A stretch of 8,400 bases of DNA from Pseudomonadota bacterium (GCA_023387695.1 JAEWHT010000401.1:1-8400), one strand, 5' to 3'; shown: positions 1 to 7,537, counted from the stretch's first letter. Notes: a model not told the origin generated them from the sequence alone. Translations and numbers: made by a program.

Positions 1-946
1 CCATGATGCCGATCGACATCCAGACGACGCAGCCGACCAGCATGAGCTGGCCGGTGGGATGGGTCCACAGCAGGGATATGTAGCCGGGCGTCGTGAGATA
101 GACGAGGAACATCACGATCGGCGGCAGCGAGCCAATGATGCCGGCCGAGGCCTTGGCTTCCATCGACATCGCCTGGATCTTTTCCTTCATCTTCTTGCGG
201 TCGCGCAGCACCTTGGAGAGGTTGCCCAGCGCTTCGGACAGGTTGCCGCCCGACTTCTGCTGGATCGACACAACGATGCCGAAGAAATTCGCCTCCGGCA
301 GCGGCATGCGATCGTAGAGCCGCGAGCAGGCCTCGCCGAGCGGCATACCGATCGCCTGCGTTTCGATGATGGCGAGAAACTCGCTGCGCAGCGGCTCCGG
401 CGCGTCGGCCGCGACGACCTTGATGGATTCGAACAACGGCAGGCCGGCCTTGATGCCGCGGACAATAACGTCGACGGCGTCGGGCAGCGCTTTCAGGAAT
501 TGGTTCTCGCGGCGCTTCTTCAGGAAACTCAGAGCCCACCGCGGCAGGCCGAAGCCACCGGCAAAGGCGAGACCGGCAGCCCCGAGCAGGCCGCCGCCGC
601 CGAACAGCGCGCCGAAAAAGAACACGCCCGCCACGACGGCGGACACGATCCAGAATTTCTGCGTCGTCCAGTCGAGCCCGGCTTGCGATATGCGGATGTT
701 GAGCGGGACGCTCTTCTCCTGCGCGCGTCGCGCCTCGAGATCCTTGAGCGAGGTCTCGACCTGTTCACGGCGCGATCGTTGGCTCTTTTCAGCCTGCTTG
801 GCTGCGGGCGCGGCGGCGCTCGCGATCGAGGCGCGGCGGTTCTCGGCCTTCCGTTCGCCCGACAGCATCGGATAGACGAAGACCCAGGCGATGCCACCGA
901 CGGCGGCGGTCGCGAGGAAGGCGAGGGAGAGGGCCTGAGTGTTCAT
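1..946 (-). CDS. tadB: TadB, type II/IV secretion platform protein (partial, 3' end off window)
   Basis: Inner-membrane platform protein of the Tad/Flp pilus, the GspF/PilC counterpart that works with TadC and the CpaF ATPase to add or remove pilin subunits. The frame is open from an ATG at 946 to the left edge, giving 315 visible codons with no stop. Visible parts are an N-terminal membrane segment (about residues 5-27), a charged, Ala-rich cytoplasmic linker (30-80), hydrophobic segments near 97-135, and a T2SSF domain from about 155 to 283. The T2SSF domain includes ALPDAVDVIVRGIKAGLPLF (153-172) and SIQQKSGGNLSEALGNLSKVLRDR (starting at 227), both typical of TadB. A further membrane segment follows at about 268-290, and another begins near 299. 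The start lies 16 bases after the cpaF stop and is preceded by an AGGTC Shine-Dalgarno-like sequence, so it is probably co-transcribed with cpaF. TadB proteins are usually a little over 300 residues, so few residues are missing. Confidence 0.95.
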   Translation of the reverse strand, partial: MNTQALSLAFLATAAVGGIAWVFVYPMLSGERKAENRRASIASAAAPAAKQAEKSQRSRREQVETSLKDLEARRAQEKSVPLNIRISQAGLDWTTQKFWIVSAVVAGVFFFGALFGGGGLLGAAGLAFAGGFGLPRWALSFLKKRRENQFLKALPDAVDVIVRGIKAGLPLFESIKVVAADAPEPLRSEFLAIIETQAIGMPLGEACSRLYDRMPLPEANFFGIVVSIQQKSGGNLSEALGNLSKVLRDRKKMKEKIQAMSMEAKASAGIIGSLPPIVMFLVYLTTPGYISLLWTHPTGQLMLVGCVVWMSIGIM

Positions 947-962
947 GATTGCGCGGACCTGC

Positions 963-2426
963 TCACGTCTTCGGTGCCTTTTCCGCGGCGTCGAGGGCCG
1001 CGGCAAGACGCTTCTCTTCGCCGTAATAGCGGGCGCGTTCCCAGAACTTCGGACGGCCGATGCCGGTTGAGCGGTGCTGGCCGATGATCTTGCCGTTGGC
1101 GTCCTCGCCGACCAGGTCGTAGAGGAAGATGTCCTGGGTGATGATGGTGTCGCCTTCCATGCCCATCACCTCGGTGATGTGGGTGATGCGGCGCGAGCCG
1201 TCGCGAAGGCGCGCCGCCTGGACGATGACGTCGATCGAGGCGCAGATCATCTCGCGGATGGTGCGCGAGGGCAGCGAGAAGCCGCCCATCGTGATCATGG
1301 ATTCGCAGCGCGACAGCGCTTCGCGGGGATTGTTGGCGTGCAACGTTCCCATCGAGCCGTCGTGGCCGGTGTTCATGGCCTGGAGGAGGTCGAAGGCCTC
1401 CGGGCCGCGGACTTCGCCGACGATGATGCGTTCAGGACGCATACGAAGGCAGTTGCGCACCAGTTCGCGCATTGTGACCTGGCCTTCGCCTTCGATGTTC
1501 GGCGGGCGGGTTTCGAGCCGGACCACGTGGGGCTGCTGCAGCTGAAGTTCGGCCGCGTCCTCGCAGGTGATGACGCGCTCGTCGTGCTCGATATAGTTGG
1601 TCAGACAGTTGAGCAGCGTGGTCTTGCCCGAGCCGGTACCGCCAGAGATCAGCACGTTGCAGCGGACGCGCCCGATGATCTGCAGGATCTCGGCGCCCTC
1701 GGGCGAAATCGCACCGAACTTGACCAGCTGATCGAGCGTCAGCTTGTCCTTTTTGAACTTACGAATGGTGAGCGCTGGGCCGTCGATCGCGAGCGGCGGC
1801 ACGATGGCGTTGACGCGGGAGCCGTCGGCGAGGCGGGCGTCGCAGATCGGCGAGGATTCGTCGACACGTCGGCCAACCTGGCTGACGATGCGTTGGCAGA
1901 TGTTGAGGAGCTGCTGGTTGTCGCGGAAGCGGATTCCGGTTCGCTGGATCTTGCCGCTGACTTCGATGAAGACCGTGCCGGCGCCGTTGACCATGATGTC
2001 GGCGATGTCGTCGCGGGCGAGCAGCGGCTCGAGCGGACCATAGCCGAGCACGTCATTGCAGATATCGTCGAGCAGCTCTTCCTGCTCGGCGATCGACATC
2101 ACGATGTTCTTGATCGCGATGATCTCGTTGACGATGTCGCGGATTTCTTCGCGCGCGGACTCGGAATCGAGCTTCGCAAGCTGCGCGAGGTCGATGGCCT
2201 CGATCAGCGCGCCGAAGATGGTTGCCTTGACCTCGTAGTAATTGTCCGAGCGGCGGCTTTCCATGGCCGGCGGTGGCCGGGAGGGCGCCAGCGGCGGGGA
2301 GGAGACGGCCGGCGGGGGCGGCGCGCGCGACACCGTCGGCGCCGGAGCCGGGGCAGGCTCTGGCGACACGGCGCCGGGCTTGGGAGCCCGAAAGTCGGTG
2401 TCTGTTCCGCTACGCTTACCGAACAC
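963..2426 (-). CDS. cpaF: CpaF (TadA), Flp pilus assembly ATPase
   Basis: Cytoplasmic hexameric secretion ATPase of the GspE/VirB11 superfamily that powers Tad pilus assembly and, in some systems, retraction. The product is 487 residues. Residues about 18-55 are a Pro/Ala-rich disordered tail, followed by a helical N-terminal domain (65-160) with the family motif LGYGPLEPLL (127-136). The core holds Walker A GGTGSGKT at 262-269, an Asp box around TCEDAAEL (287-294), Walker B RIIVGEVRGPEA (333-344), and a His box TGHDGSMGTLHAN (353-365). All key residues are present. Translation starts at a GTG codon: GGAG (2434-2437 on the plus strand as CTCC) sits 7 bases upstream, and the nearby ATG at 2439 is in another frame and stops within eight codons. 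It lies 21 bases after cpaE and 16 bases before tadB, in the middle of the operon. Identity is very secure. Confidence 0.98.
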   Translation of the reverse strand: MFGKRSGTDTDFRAPKPGAVSPEPAPAPAPTVSRAPPPPAVSSPPLAPSRPPPAMESRRSDNYYEVKATIFGALIEAIDLAQLAKLDSESAREEIRDIVNEIIAIKNIVMSIAEQEELLDDICNDVLGYGPLEPLLARDDIADIMVNGAGTVFIEVSGKIQRTGIRFRDNQQLLNICQRIVSQVGRRVDESSPICDARLADGSRVNAIVPPLAIDGPALTIRKFKKDKLTLDQLVKFGAISPEGAEILQIIGRVRCNVLISGGTGSGKTTLLNCLTNYIEHDERVITCEDAAELQLQQPHVVRLETRPPNIEGEGQVTMRELVRNCLRMRPERIIVGEVRGPEAFDLLQAMNTGHDGSMGTLHANNPREALSRCESMITMGGFSLPSRTIREMICASIDVIVQAARLRDGSRRITHITEVMGMEGDTIITQDIFLYDLVGEDANGKIIGQHRSTGIGRPKFWERARYYGEEKRLAAALDAAEKAPKT

Positions 2427-2433
2427 TTAACAA

Positions 2434-2437
2434 CTCC
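2434..2437 (-). promoter_or_regulatory. Shine-Dalgarno site fixing the cpaF GTG start
   Basis: GGAG on the minus strand lies 7 bases before the GTG at 2426. It supports the non-ATG start, since the only upstream ATG nearby (2439) is out of frame and its reading frame ends within eight codons. Confidence 0.6.
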
Positions 2438-2447
2438 ATGCGGCGGC

Positions 2448-3716
2448 TTATTTTCCCCGCAACTTCTCAATCAGCGGTGAAAGCAAGGACGACTTTTGTT
2501 TCTTCGTCTCGCTCCGGCCGGTCAGGCGCTGGGCGATCTGGAGGAACATCTCGATCGATTTGTGGTTGGCGGAGATCTCCGCGATCATCTGGCCGTTATT
2601 GGCGGCCGCGCCGAAGATCTGGGGCTCGAACGGGATCGAGACGACCGGCTGGCTCTCGATTGCCTTGGCGAATTCGGCGGCCGCGATCTCCGGTCGCTTG
2701 GGAACGCCGACCTGGTTCAGGCAGTACAGCGGCGGGCGGTCGTTGGGGCGCGAGGCCTTCAGTAGATCGAACAGGTTCTTGGTGTTGCGCAGGTTGGCGA
2801 GATCCGGCGCCGCCACGATCAGGATGTCGTCGGCACCGATCAGGGCGCGCTTGGTCCAGCCCGACCATTGATGCGGGATGTCGAGTACGATGCAGGGCAT
2901 GGTCGAGCGCAACGTGTCGAACACCGCGTCGAAGGCGTCGGTGCCGAAATCATAGACCCGGTCGAGCGTCGCCGGTGCCGCCAGCAGGCTGAGATGGTCC
3001 GTGCATTTCGACAGCAGGCGGTCGATGAAGGCGGTATCGACGCGATCCGGCGAGAACACGGCGTCCGCGATGCCCTGCGGCGGGTCCTGGTTGTAATCGA
3101 GTCCGGCGGTCCCGAAGGCGAGATCGAGATCGGCGACCACCGCGTCCATCGCGAGGTCGCGCGCAATCGCCCAGGCGACGTTGTGGGAGATGGTCGAAGC
3201 GCCGACGCCACCCTTGGCGCCGACCACGGCTATGATACGGCCGACCGCTTTTGCTTCCGGCGCCGAGAACAGATTGCAGATCGAGCGCACGACGTCGATC
3301 GGACCAACCGGCGCGAGCACATAGTCGCTGACGCCGCGGCGGACCAGCTCGCGATACAGCATGACGTCGTTGATGCGGCCGATCACGACCACGCGGGTAC
3401 CGGCGTCGCAGACCGTGGCGAGCTGGTCGAGCCCGTTCAACAGATCGTTGCGGGCGTCGCTCTCGAGCACGATCACGTTCGGCGTCGGGGCCGAGCGATA
3501 GGCTTCGATGGCAGCCGCCATGCCGCCCATCTGGATCTTCAGATGCGCCTTGCCGAGTCGGCGATCCTCGCCGGCCGATTGGACAGCGGCCGCGGTCTCC
3601 ACGGTTTCGCAGAAGGCCTGGACCGAGACACGCGGCGCGGGCGCAATATGCTCTTCGACCGGCGGCTGCAGAGCCTCCGGCTGCTCTTCCTGAGTCTGGC
3701 GCGCGTAGTTGATCAT
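2448..3716 (-). CDS. cpaE: CpaE (TadZ-like), ParA/MinD-family pilus localisation ATPase
   Basis: Cytoplasmic protein that places the Tad pilus machine, at the pole in Caulobacter, and belongs to the ParA/MinD superfamily. The 422 residues split into a short variable N-terminus (1-30), an atypical receiver-like domain (about 31-150, with the repeating strand-helix pattern NVIVLESD and TRVVVIGR), and the ATPase domain from 160. The P-loop AKGGVGAST (167-175) keeps the first signature lysine (K168) but has Ala173 where ParA/MinD proteins carry the second lysine. DLDLAFGTAGLD (196-207) and CIVLDIPH (275-282) correspond to the switch and Walker B strands. The C-terminus is basic (KKQKSS... IEKLRGK), perhaps for membrane or partner contact. 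The ATG at 3716 overlaps the cpaD stop as ATGA and has only a weak ribosome site of its own, which suggests translational coupling. The family call is secure; ATPase activity cannot be judged from sequence. Confidence 0.95.
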   Translation of the reverse strand: MINYARQTQEEQPEALQPPVEEHIAPAPRVSVQAFCETVETAAAVQSAGEDRRLGKAHLKIQMGGMAAAIEAYRSAPTPNVIVLESDARNDLLNGLDQLATVCDAGTRVVVIGRINDVMLYRELVRRGVSDYVLAPVGPIDVVRSICNLFSAPEAKAVGRIIAVVGAKGGVGASTISHNVAWAIARDLAMDAVVADLDLAFGTAGLDYNQDPPQGIADAVFSPDRVDTAFIDRLLSKCTDHLSLLAAPATLDRVYDFGTDAFDAVFDTLRSTMPCIVLDIPHQWSGWTKRALIGADDILIVAAPDLANLRNTKNLFDLLKASRPNDRPPLYCLNQVGVPKRPEIAAAEFAKAIESQPVVSIPFEPQIFGAAANNGQMIAEISANHKSIEMFLQIAQRLTGRSETKKQKSSLLSPLIEKLRGK

Positions 3717-4450
3717 TTGCCGGTGTCGCTGAGTTTGGCCTTTTCGGCCTCGGGATAGGTCGTCGTCGTCGTGGTGCCCTTGCGGTACTTCTCGAAGGCG
3801 GTGATGCGCCGTGCCGTGTAGGACGGAGTCTCAGGCCGCGGCTGTTCGAGGTCCGACGGATTGTCGATCATGGCCGCCATGTTGCGCTGATAGGAGCAGC
3901 CGAAATTGTAGTAGTCCTTGTTCTCGAACCAGCTCTTGTTCTTGATCGAGGGGCCGAGATCCTCCGGCCACAGGCCGCACGGGCCCGCCACCGCGGCGAT
4001 CTTGGAATAGGTGAGCCGGATCGGCGGCAGGAAGCGCTTGTCTTCCGGCTGGTAGGGGCGGGAGATGATGCCGCGCGGGGGAACGCCGGCTGCCGCCAGC
4101 ATCGCCTGAATTTCGCGCATGGACTCGGCCACCGGACGCGCATTGGGCGTTCCGGACGGCACGTCGATGTGGATAGCGCCGGTGCCTTCGCGCATCCAGG
4201 TCGACGCCAGACCCATCACGTCGGCGCGCTGGGCTGCGGTCAAGCCGCCGCGGGCGTGGCCGACGAAGACGACGATGGAGCGGTTCTGTTCTTCGATCGC
4301 GATCGGATGCCGCTGCTTGTAGTCGTCGGGAATGGTACCGGTGGCCGCAACCTCGTCGTGCTGGCAGCCGCCGAGCGCGAGCGCGATACCGACGAGCACG
4401 CCACCGAGGCCGGCGGCGCGGTGGCGGGTCTGGGGTCGTGTTGTGATCAT
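3713..4450 (-). CDS. cpaD: CpaD, pilus outer-membrane lipoprotein
   Basis: Outer-membrane or periplasmic lipoprotein of the Tad system, thought to act as a pilotin-like partner of the CpaC secretin. The 245-residue product begins with a basic N-terminus, then a hydrophobic stretch and a lipobox LGGC, giving lipidated Cys29 and a signal peptide of about 28 residues. The family hallmark is near the C-terminus: NFGCSYQRNMAAMIDNPSDL (182-201) followed by QPR, which closely resembles other alphaproteobacterial CpaD proteins. A run of six threonines (226-231) encoded by near-identical ACG/ACC codons lies in the tail and is a small sequence oddity. The start ATG follows a purine-rich GGGGA sequence. 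The gene lies 20 bases downstream of cpaC, and its stop overlaps the cpaE start by 4 bases. Confidence 0.92.
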   Translation of the reverse strand: MITTRPQTRHRAAGLGGVLVGIALALGGCQHDEVAATGTIPDDYKQRHPIAIEEQNRSIVVFVGHARGGLTAAQRADVMGLASTWMREGTGAIHIDVPSGTPNARPVAESMREIQAMLAAAGVPPRGIISRPYQPEDKRFLPPIRLTYSKIAAVAGPCGLWPEDLGPSIKNKSWFENKDYYNFGCSYQRNMAAMIDNPSDLEQPRPETPSYTARRITAFEKYRKGTTTTTTYPEAEKAKLSDTGK

Positions 4451-4470
4451 TACTAGGTCCCCGTTCCGCG

Positions 4471-5967
4471 TCAGTCGGTGATGAAGCCGTAGGTGCCGCG
4501 GTAGTTTCTGGCGGGTTCGGTCCGGCCCGGTACGCCATAGATGCGGTTGATGTTGCCGAGCAGCTCAGCCTGCGGATCGGCGGGAGCAGCGAAGCCGTCA
4601 TCCGGCCGCGACAGGTCCTTCGGAGCGGCGGCGCGCACGATGTAGGGCGTCACGATCACGACGAGCTCGGTCGCGTTGTTGACGAAGTCGCGGCTGCGGA
4701 ACAGCGAGCCGAGGATCGGCAGCTGCATCAGGCCGGGCAATCCGCTGATCGCCTGCTTGGTCTGCTGCTGGATCAGGCCGGCCATCGCCATCGCACCACC
4801 GGAGGGAATCTCGAGCGAGGTCTCGGCGCGGCGGGTCTTGATCGAGGGCACGGTCAGCGAGTTGACCGAGGTCGAGGTGACGGCCTGCGACAGCGTGATC
4901 GAATTGTCGTTGGAAAGCTCGGAGACCTCGGTCATCACCCGCAGGCTGATCTTGCCTTCGCTCAGCACCACGGGCGTGAAGTTGAGCGAGATGCCGAACT
5001 TCTTGAAGCTGATCTGGGTCGTACAGACGTGGGTGGTGGGATCGCAGGCATAACCTGCCGGCACCGGGAATTCGCCGCCGGCGATGAAGGTCGCGGACTC
5101 GCCGGAAATCGCAGTCAGGTTCGGCTCGGCCAGCGTGCGCACCACGCCCGCGGTCTCCATCGCGCGCAGGGTCGCCTGCACCGACGGCGCCGCGCCGAAC
5201 TTGGTGGTCAGATTGTTGCCGTCGACGAGATTGCGGCCATAGGCGGTGAACGGGTTCGAATTGGTGAAGCTCACCACCGAGGTGCCGTAGTTGAGGTTCG
5301 CGGTGAGGTCGATGCCGAGCTGCTTGACGATGTTGCGCGCGACTTCCGCGACCGTCACCTTGAGCATGACCTGGTCGCGGCCGCGCACCACGATCGAGTT
5401 CACCACCTTGTCGGCGCCGCCGGCAAGGCGCGCAGCGAGATCGTTGGCCTGCTGCGCCTCGACCGGGTTGGCCGCGGTTCCCGTCAGGATGACGCCGTCG
5501 CCGAGGCCGTCGATCTGGATGTCGGAATTGGGCAGGATCTGCTTCAGCGCGGCGCGAGCGCCATTGAGGTCGCGCTTGACCGCAATGTCATAGGCGGCGA
5601 TCTGCTGTCCGGCGGAATCGAAGAACACGATGTTGGTCTGGCCGACCGAGGCGCCGATGATGTAGGCGCGCTGGGAGGAGCGAACCACCGCATTGGCGAT
5701 CTTGGGATCAGCGACCAGCACGTCCTTGATGTCGCGCGGCAGGTCGATCACGATCGACTTGCCGACGCCGAGCGAAAGGAAGCGCGCGTTCATCTGGCCG
5801 TCGGCCGCAACGGGAGCCGGAGCCGCGGGACGGTAATCCGCTGCAATCACGGGCGTCAGCGCGGGGGTGAGCACCAGCGCGACGGCGGCCGAGAACGACA
5901 GGGCGCGAACCATCGAGGTCCGCAGCGTCGTTGGATTTGCCCTGCATTTCATATCGACTGTCCTCAT
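4471..5967 (-). CDS. cpaC: CpaC (RcpA), Tad pilus secretin
   Basis: Outer-membrane secretin that forms the exit channel for the Flp pilus. The 498 residues comprise a signal peptide (hydrophobic core 24-42, cleavage likely near VIAA/DY at 43-44), a pilus-assembly N-terminal domain with LPRDIKDVLVADPKIANAVV (76-95), a BON-like domain (about 135-198), and the secretin core (about 265-445). The core contains RTLAEPNLTAISGESATFIA (277-296), GGEFPVP (297-303), and the closing strand ELVVIVTPYIV (434-444). Two cysteines in CDPTTHVC (308-315) sit in the loop right after the GGEFPVP gate motif and could form a disulphide. The start at 5967 overlaps the cpaB stop as ATGA and has AAGG upstream. An internal ATG at 5952 has a better spaced GAGGA (8 bases) and gives a conventional signal peptide, so 493 residues is an equally credible length. 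Confidence 0.96.
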   Translation of the reverse strand: MRTVDMKCRANPTTLRTSMVRALSFSAAVALVLTPALTPVIAADYRPAAPAPVAADGQMNARFLSLGVGKSIVIDLPRDIKDVLVADPKIANAVVRSSQRAYIIGASVGQTNIVFFDSAGQQIAAYDIAVKRDLNGARAALKQILPNSDIQIDGLGDGVILTGTAANPVEAQQANDLAARLAGGADKVVNSIVVRGRDQVMLKVTVAEVARNIVKQLGIDLTANLNYGTSVVSFTNSNPFTAYGRNLVDGNNLTTKFGAAPSVQATLRAMETAGVVRTLAEPNLTAISGESATFIAGGEFPVPAGYACDPTTHVCTTQISFKKFGISLNFTPVVLSEGKISLRVMTEVSELSNDNSITLSQAVTSTSVNSLTVPSIKTRRAETSLEIPSGGAMAMAGLIQQQTKQAISGLPGLMQLPILGSLFRSRDFVNNATELVVIVTPYIVRAAAPKDLSRPDDGFAAPADPQAELLGNINRIYGVPGRTEPARNYRGTYGFITD

Positions 5968-6761
5968 CGTGCCTTCGTCGCCTGGGTCGGGACGCCGTAG
6001 CGAATGATCGAAACGCCGTCGCGCTTCTGCGCGGAATCATCGAGCGTGATTTCGCTCGTCTTGACGTCGGCAATGCTGCGCAGCGCCAGCGAGAGCGTTC
6101 CGGCCTGGCGAGACGAGGCGAGCGCCTGGGCCTGCGCGGAATTGAGTTCCAGCGTCACGGTCTTGCCGAGCACCGAGTTCTGGCCGTCCTTCTCCTTCGG
6201 CGCCTGGTCGATGGCGAGCACGCGGACATTGACCAGAATGACCTCGGTGCTGACGATGTCCTGGGCGCCTGCGCTCTGATCAGGGTTCTTGAGGCGGCGC
6301 GTCAGCAGCACGTCGACGCGGTCGTTCGGCAGGATGAAGCCGCCGGCGCCGGTCTCCGGCGAAATTTCGGTCGAGATGGCGCGCATGCCGCTCGGCAGGA
6401 TCGCGGCCATGAAGCCGGAACCATCGGCCTTCACCAGCTTCTGGTCCCGGATCGGTTCGCCCTGGATGAAGGGGGCGCGTGCGATCGAGCCTGTGACCTG
6501 GGTCGCGCCGTCGGGGCGATCGTTACGGCGGATGAAGGTGGAACTGGCGGTCGCAGTCGGCCAGGTCTGCCACTGCACGTCGTCCGGCTTCAGGGTCTGG
6601 CCGAGGCCGATGTCATTCTTGGCAACGAGGACGTCGGTGGTGGGAAGCTGCGCGACCGGAGCCGCCGGGGGCGGCGCGGAGTCCGAGCCGCTCGCCAGAT
6701 ACGCGGCGACGCCGCCGGCGCAGATGGCGACCGTCAGGACGACTATGCGTGCCCTATTCAT
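5964..6761 (-). CDS. cpaB: CpaB (RcpC-like), Flp pilus assembly periplasmic protein
   Basis: Periplasmic, inner-membrane-anchored Tad component thought to stabilise or gate the secretin. From the ATG at 6761 the protein has 265 residues: a short basic start, one membrane/signal segment (about 5-24), a Pro/Ala linker (27-40), an SAF domain (about 42-107, TDVLVAKNDIGLGQTLKPDD at 42-61), and the RcpC/CpaB domain (about 118-230). The last contains MRAISTEI (126-133), LPNDRVDVLLTRR (144-156) and TVTLELNSAQAQAL (201-214), the usual CpaB pattern. An upstream in-frame GTG at 6770 would add three residues (MKR), but the GGAA ribosome-like sequence lies almost against it, so the ATG is preferred. Its TGA overlaps the cpaC start. 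It appears to be the first gene of the cpaB-tadB transcription unit, since a 119-128 base gap with promoter-like elements precedes it. Confidence 0.95.
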   Translation of the reverse strand: MNRARIVVLTVAICAGGVAAYLASGSDSAPPPAAPVAQLPTTDVLVAKNDIGLGQTLKPDDVQWQTWPTATASSTFIRRNDRPDGATQVTGSIARAPFIQGEPIRDQKLVKADGSGFMAAILPSGMRAISTEISPETGAGGFILPNDRVDVLLTRRLKNPDQSAGAQDIVSTEVILVNVRVLAIDQAPKEKDGQNSVLGKTVTLELNSAQAQALASSRQAGTLSLALRSIADVKTSEITLDDSAQKRDGVSIIRYGVPTQATKAR

Positions 6762-6835
6762 ACGCTTCACTTTCCACAGAACGCCGCGACGCTGCCGCCG
6801 CCGTAATCGGCAGTTGACCAGCTATTCGTCAAAGC

Positions 6836-6843
6836 ATGGTTAA
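6836..6843 (-). promoter_or_regulatory. CtrA-like half-site TTAACCAT upstream of cpaB
   Basis: The minus strand carries TTAACCAT, which matches the 8-base form of the CtrA recognition motif described for alphaproteobacteria. The classical form is TTAA-N7-TTAA, and the second TTAA is not at that spacing here. The motif lies three bases upstream of the TTGACG candidate -35. CtrA controls pilA and pilus genes in Caulobacter, so the location makes biological sense, but an 8-base match can occur by chance. Confidence 0.4.
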
Positions 6844-6868
6844 TGAGGCGTATCTAAATCGCCTTAAC
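6839..6868. repeat. Interrupted inverted repeat upstream of cpaB
   Basis: The plus strand reads GTTAA-TGA-GGCG, then 9 bases, then CGCCTTAAC. The arms are a perfect 9-base complement apart from a 3-base insertion (TGA) in the left arm. It overlaps the TTAACCAT motif and lies just upstream of the candidate -35, the position expected of an operator. It could also simply form a hairpin in a cpaA readthrough transcript. Confidence 0.4.
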
Positions 6869-6889
6869 GCCGGGTATATCCCCGGTCGT

Positions 6890-7414
6890 TCAGCGCAGTG
6901 CGAGGTGAGCGAGGTCGATCGCTTTCACCCATTCGGTCTCGGGGTAGACCATCAATGCGCCCAGCGCGAGCGCGATGCCGTAGGGAATGCCGGTCTGCTT
7001 ATCGTGCAGCCGCGCGAGCCAGGCCTGGCCGGCAAGCCCGTAAGGTAACGGCCATTGCCGGAACTGGAGCAGCAACAGCGTCAGCGCGCCGCCGAACAGG
7101 GAGGCGTAGAGCAGGAAGTCCATCAACTGCGCGAAGCCGAACCAGAGCGCCACAGACGCTGCGACCTTGGCGTCGCCGCCGCCCATCCAGCCCATCGCAA
7201 AGCAGGTGAAGGCCACGACGAGGATCAGCGCGCCGGCGCCGACATGGGTCAGCACCACGTAAGGTGCCATGCCACCGGCCAAGGCCAGCACGAAGAAGCC
7301 TGCAACCAGCGCCAGTGAGACGCGGTTCGAGATCGTCATCGTGAAGAGATCGCTGGCGGCCGCGAACGCCATCAAGGCCGGGAAGAGCAGGAGGCGCGCG
7401 AGGTCGAGGATCAT
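6890..7414 (-). CDS. cpaA: CpaA (TadV-type), prepilin peptidase, A24 family
   Basis: Inner-membrane aspartic peptidase that removes the leader of the Flp prepilin and probably of TadE/TadF-like pseudopilins. The 174-residue protein is almost wholly hydrophobic with about five or six membrane segments. The two catalytic aspartates are present: D22 in AASDLFTMTISN (19-30) and D81 in the GxGD-type motif MGGGDAK (77-83). It is the short TadV/CpaA form, without the N-terminal methyltransferase domain of PilD-like enzymes. The ATG at 7414 has no convincing Shine-Dalgarno sequence; the next in-frame ATG (codon 15) would lie inside the first membrane segment, so 7414 is kept. The gene sits 119-128 bases before cpaB and 341 bases after pilA, so it may have its own promoter or depend on readthrough of the pilA terminator. 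Confidence 0.93.
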   Translation of the reverse strand: MILDLARLLLFPALMAFAAASDLFTMTISNRVSLALVAGFFVLALAGGMAPYVVLTHVGAGALILVVAFTCFAMGWMGGGDAKVAASVALWFGFAQLMDFLLYASLFGGALTLLLLQFRQWPLPYGLAGQAWLARLHDKQTGIPYGIALALGALMVYPETEWVKAIDLAHLALR

Positions 7415-7537
7415 TGGCTGCGTCTTGGGCCTGGGTCTGTTGCCGGATCGGGGCGTCGGCGCATGCTAGCGCGCAGTGCTAAACAAACCGACAACGGCCG
7501 CAGCAGTCACGGTACCGGCAAGCGGGTTCCGTCGGCC

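Larger units (their letters stand above)
6762..6889 (-). promoter_or_regulatory. Candidate promoter region of the cpaB-tadB operon
   Basis: This intergenic gap between cpaA and cpaB is less GC-rich than its surroundings. On the minus strand it reads, in order: a weak hairpin CCGGG-N6-CCCGG (6870-6885) just after the cpaA stop, which has no T-tract; an interrupted inverted repeat (6839-6868); TTAACCAT (6836-6843); TTGACG as a possible -35 (6827-6832); an 18-base spacer; and GATTAC as a possible -10 (6803-6808). The -35 matches the consensus at five of six bases, the -10 at only three. The arrangement is what a regulator-activated sigma-70 promoter would look like, but no start site is proven. 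Confidence 0.45.

Noticed and set aside
1074..2480. Long plus-strand ORF (468 codons) opposite cpaF, and similar ones at 59-1087, 2868-3758, 5029-6000 and 5931-6806
   Set aside because: These are antisense shadows caused by GC-biased third positions. Their translations are rich in Arg, Asp, Ala and Gly without recognisable domains, while the minus strand encodes complete, motif-bearing Tad proteins.
3759..3776. Short CGT trinucleotide run in cpaD as a possible phase-variation repeat
   Set aside because: It has only about four to five units and a 3-base period, so length changes would only alter a threonine run and not switch the gene.
6870..6885. Hairpin CCGGG-N6-CCCGG just after the cpaA stop, as a terminator
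   Set aside because: The stem is only five base pairs and no T-run follows on the minus strand, so intrinsic termination is not supported.
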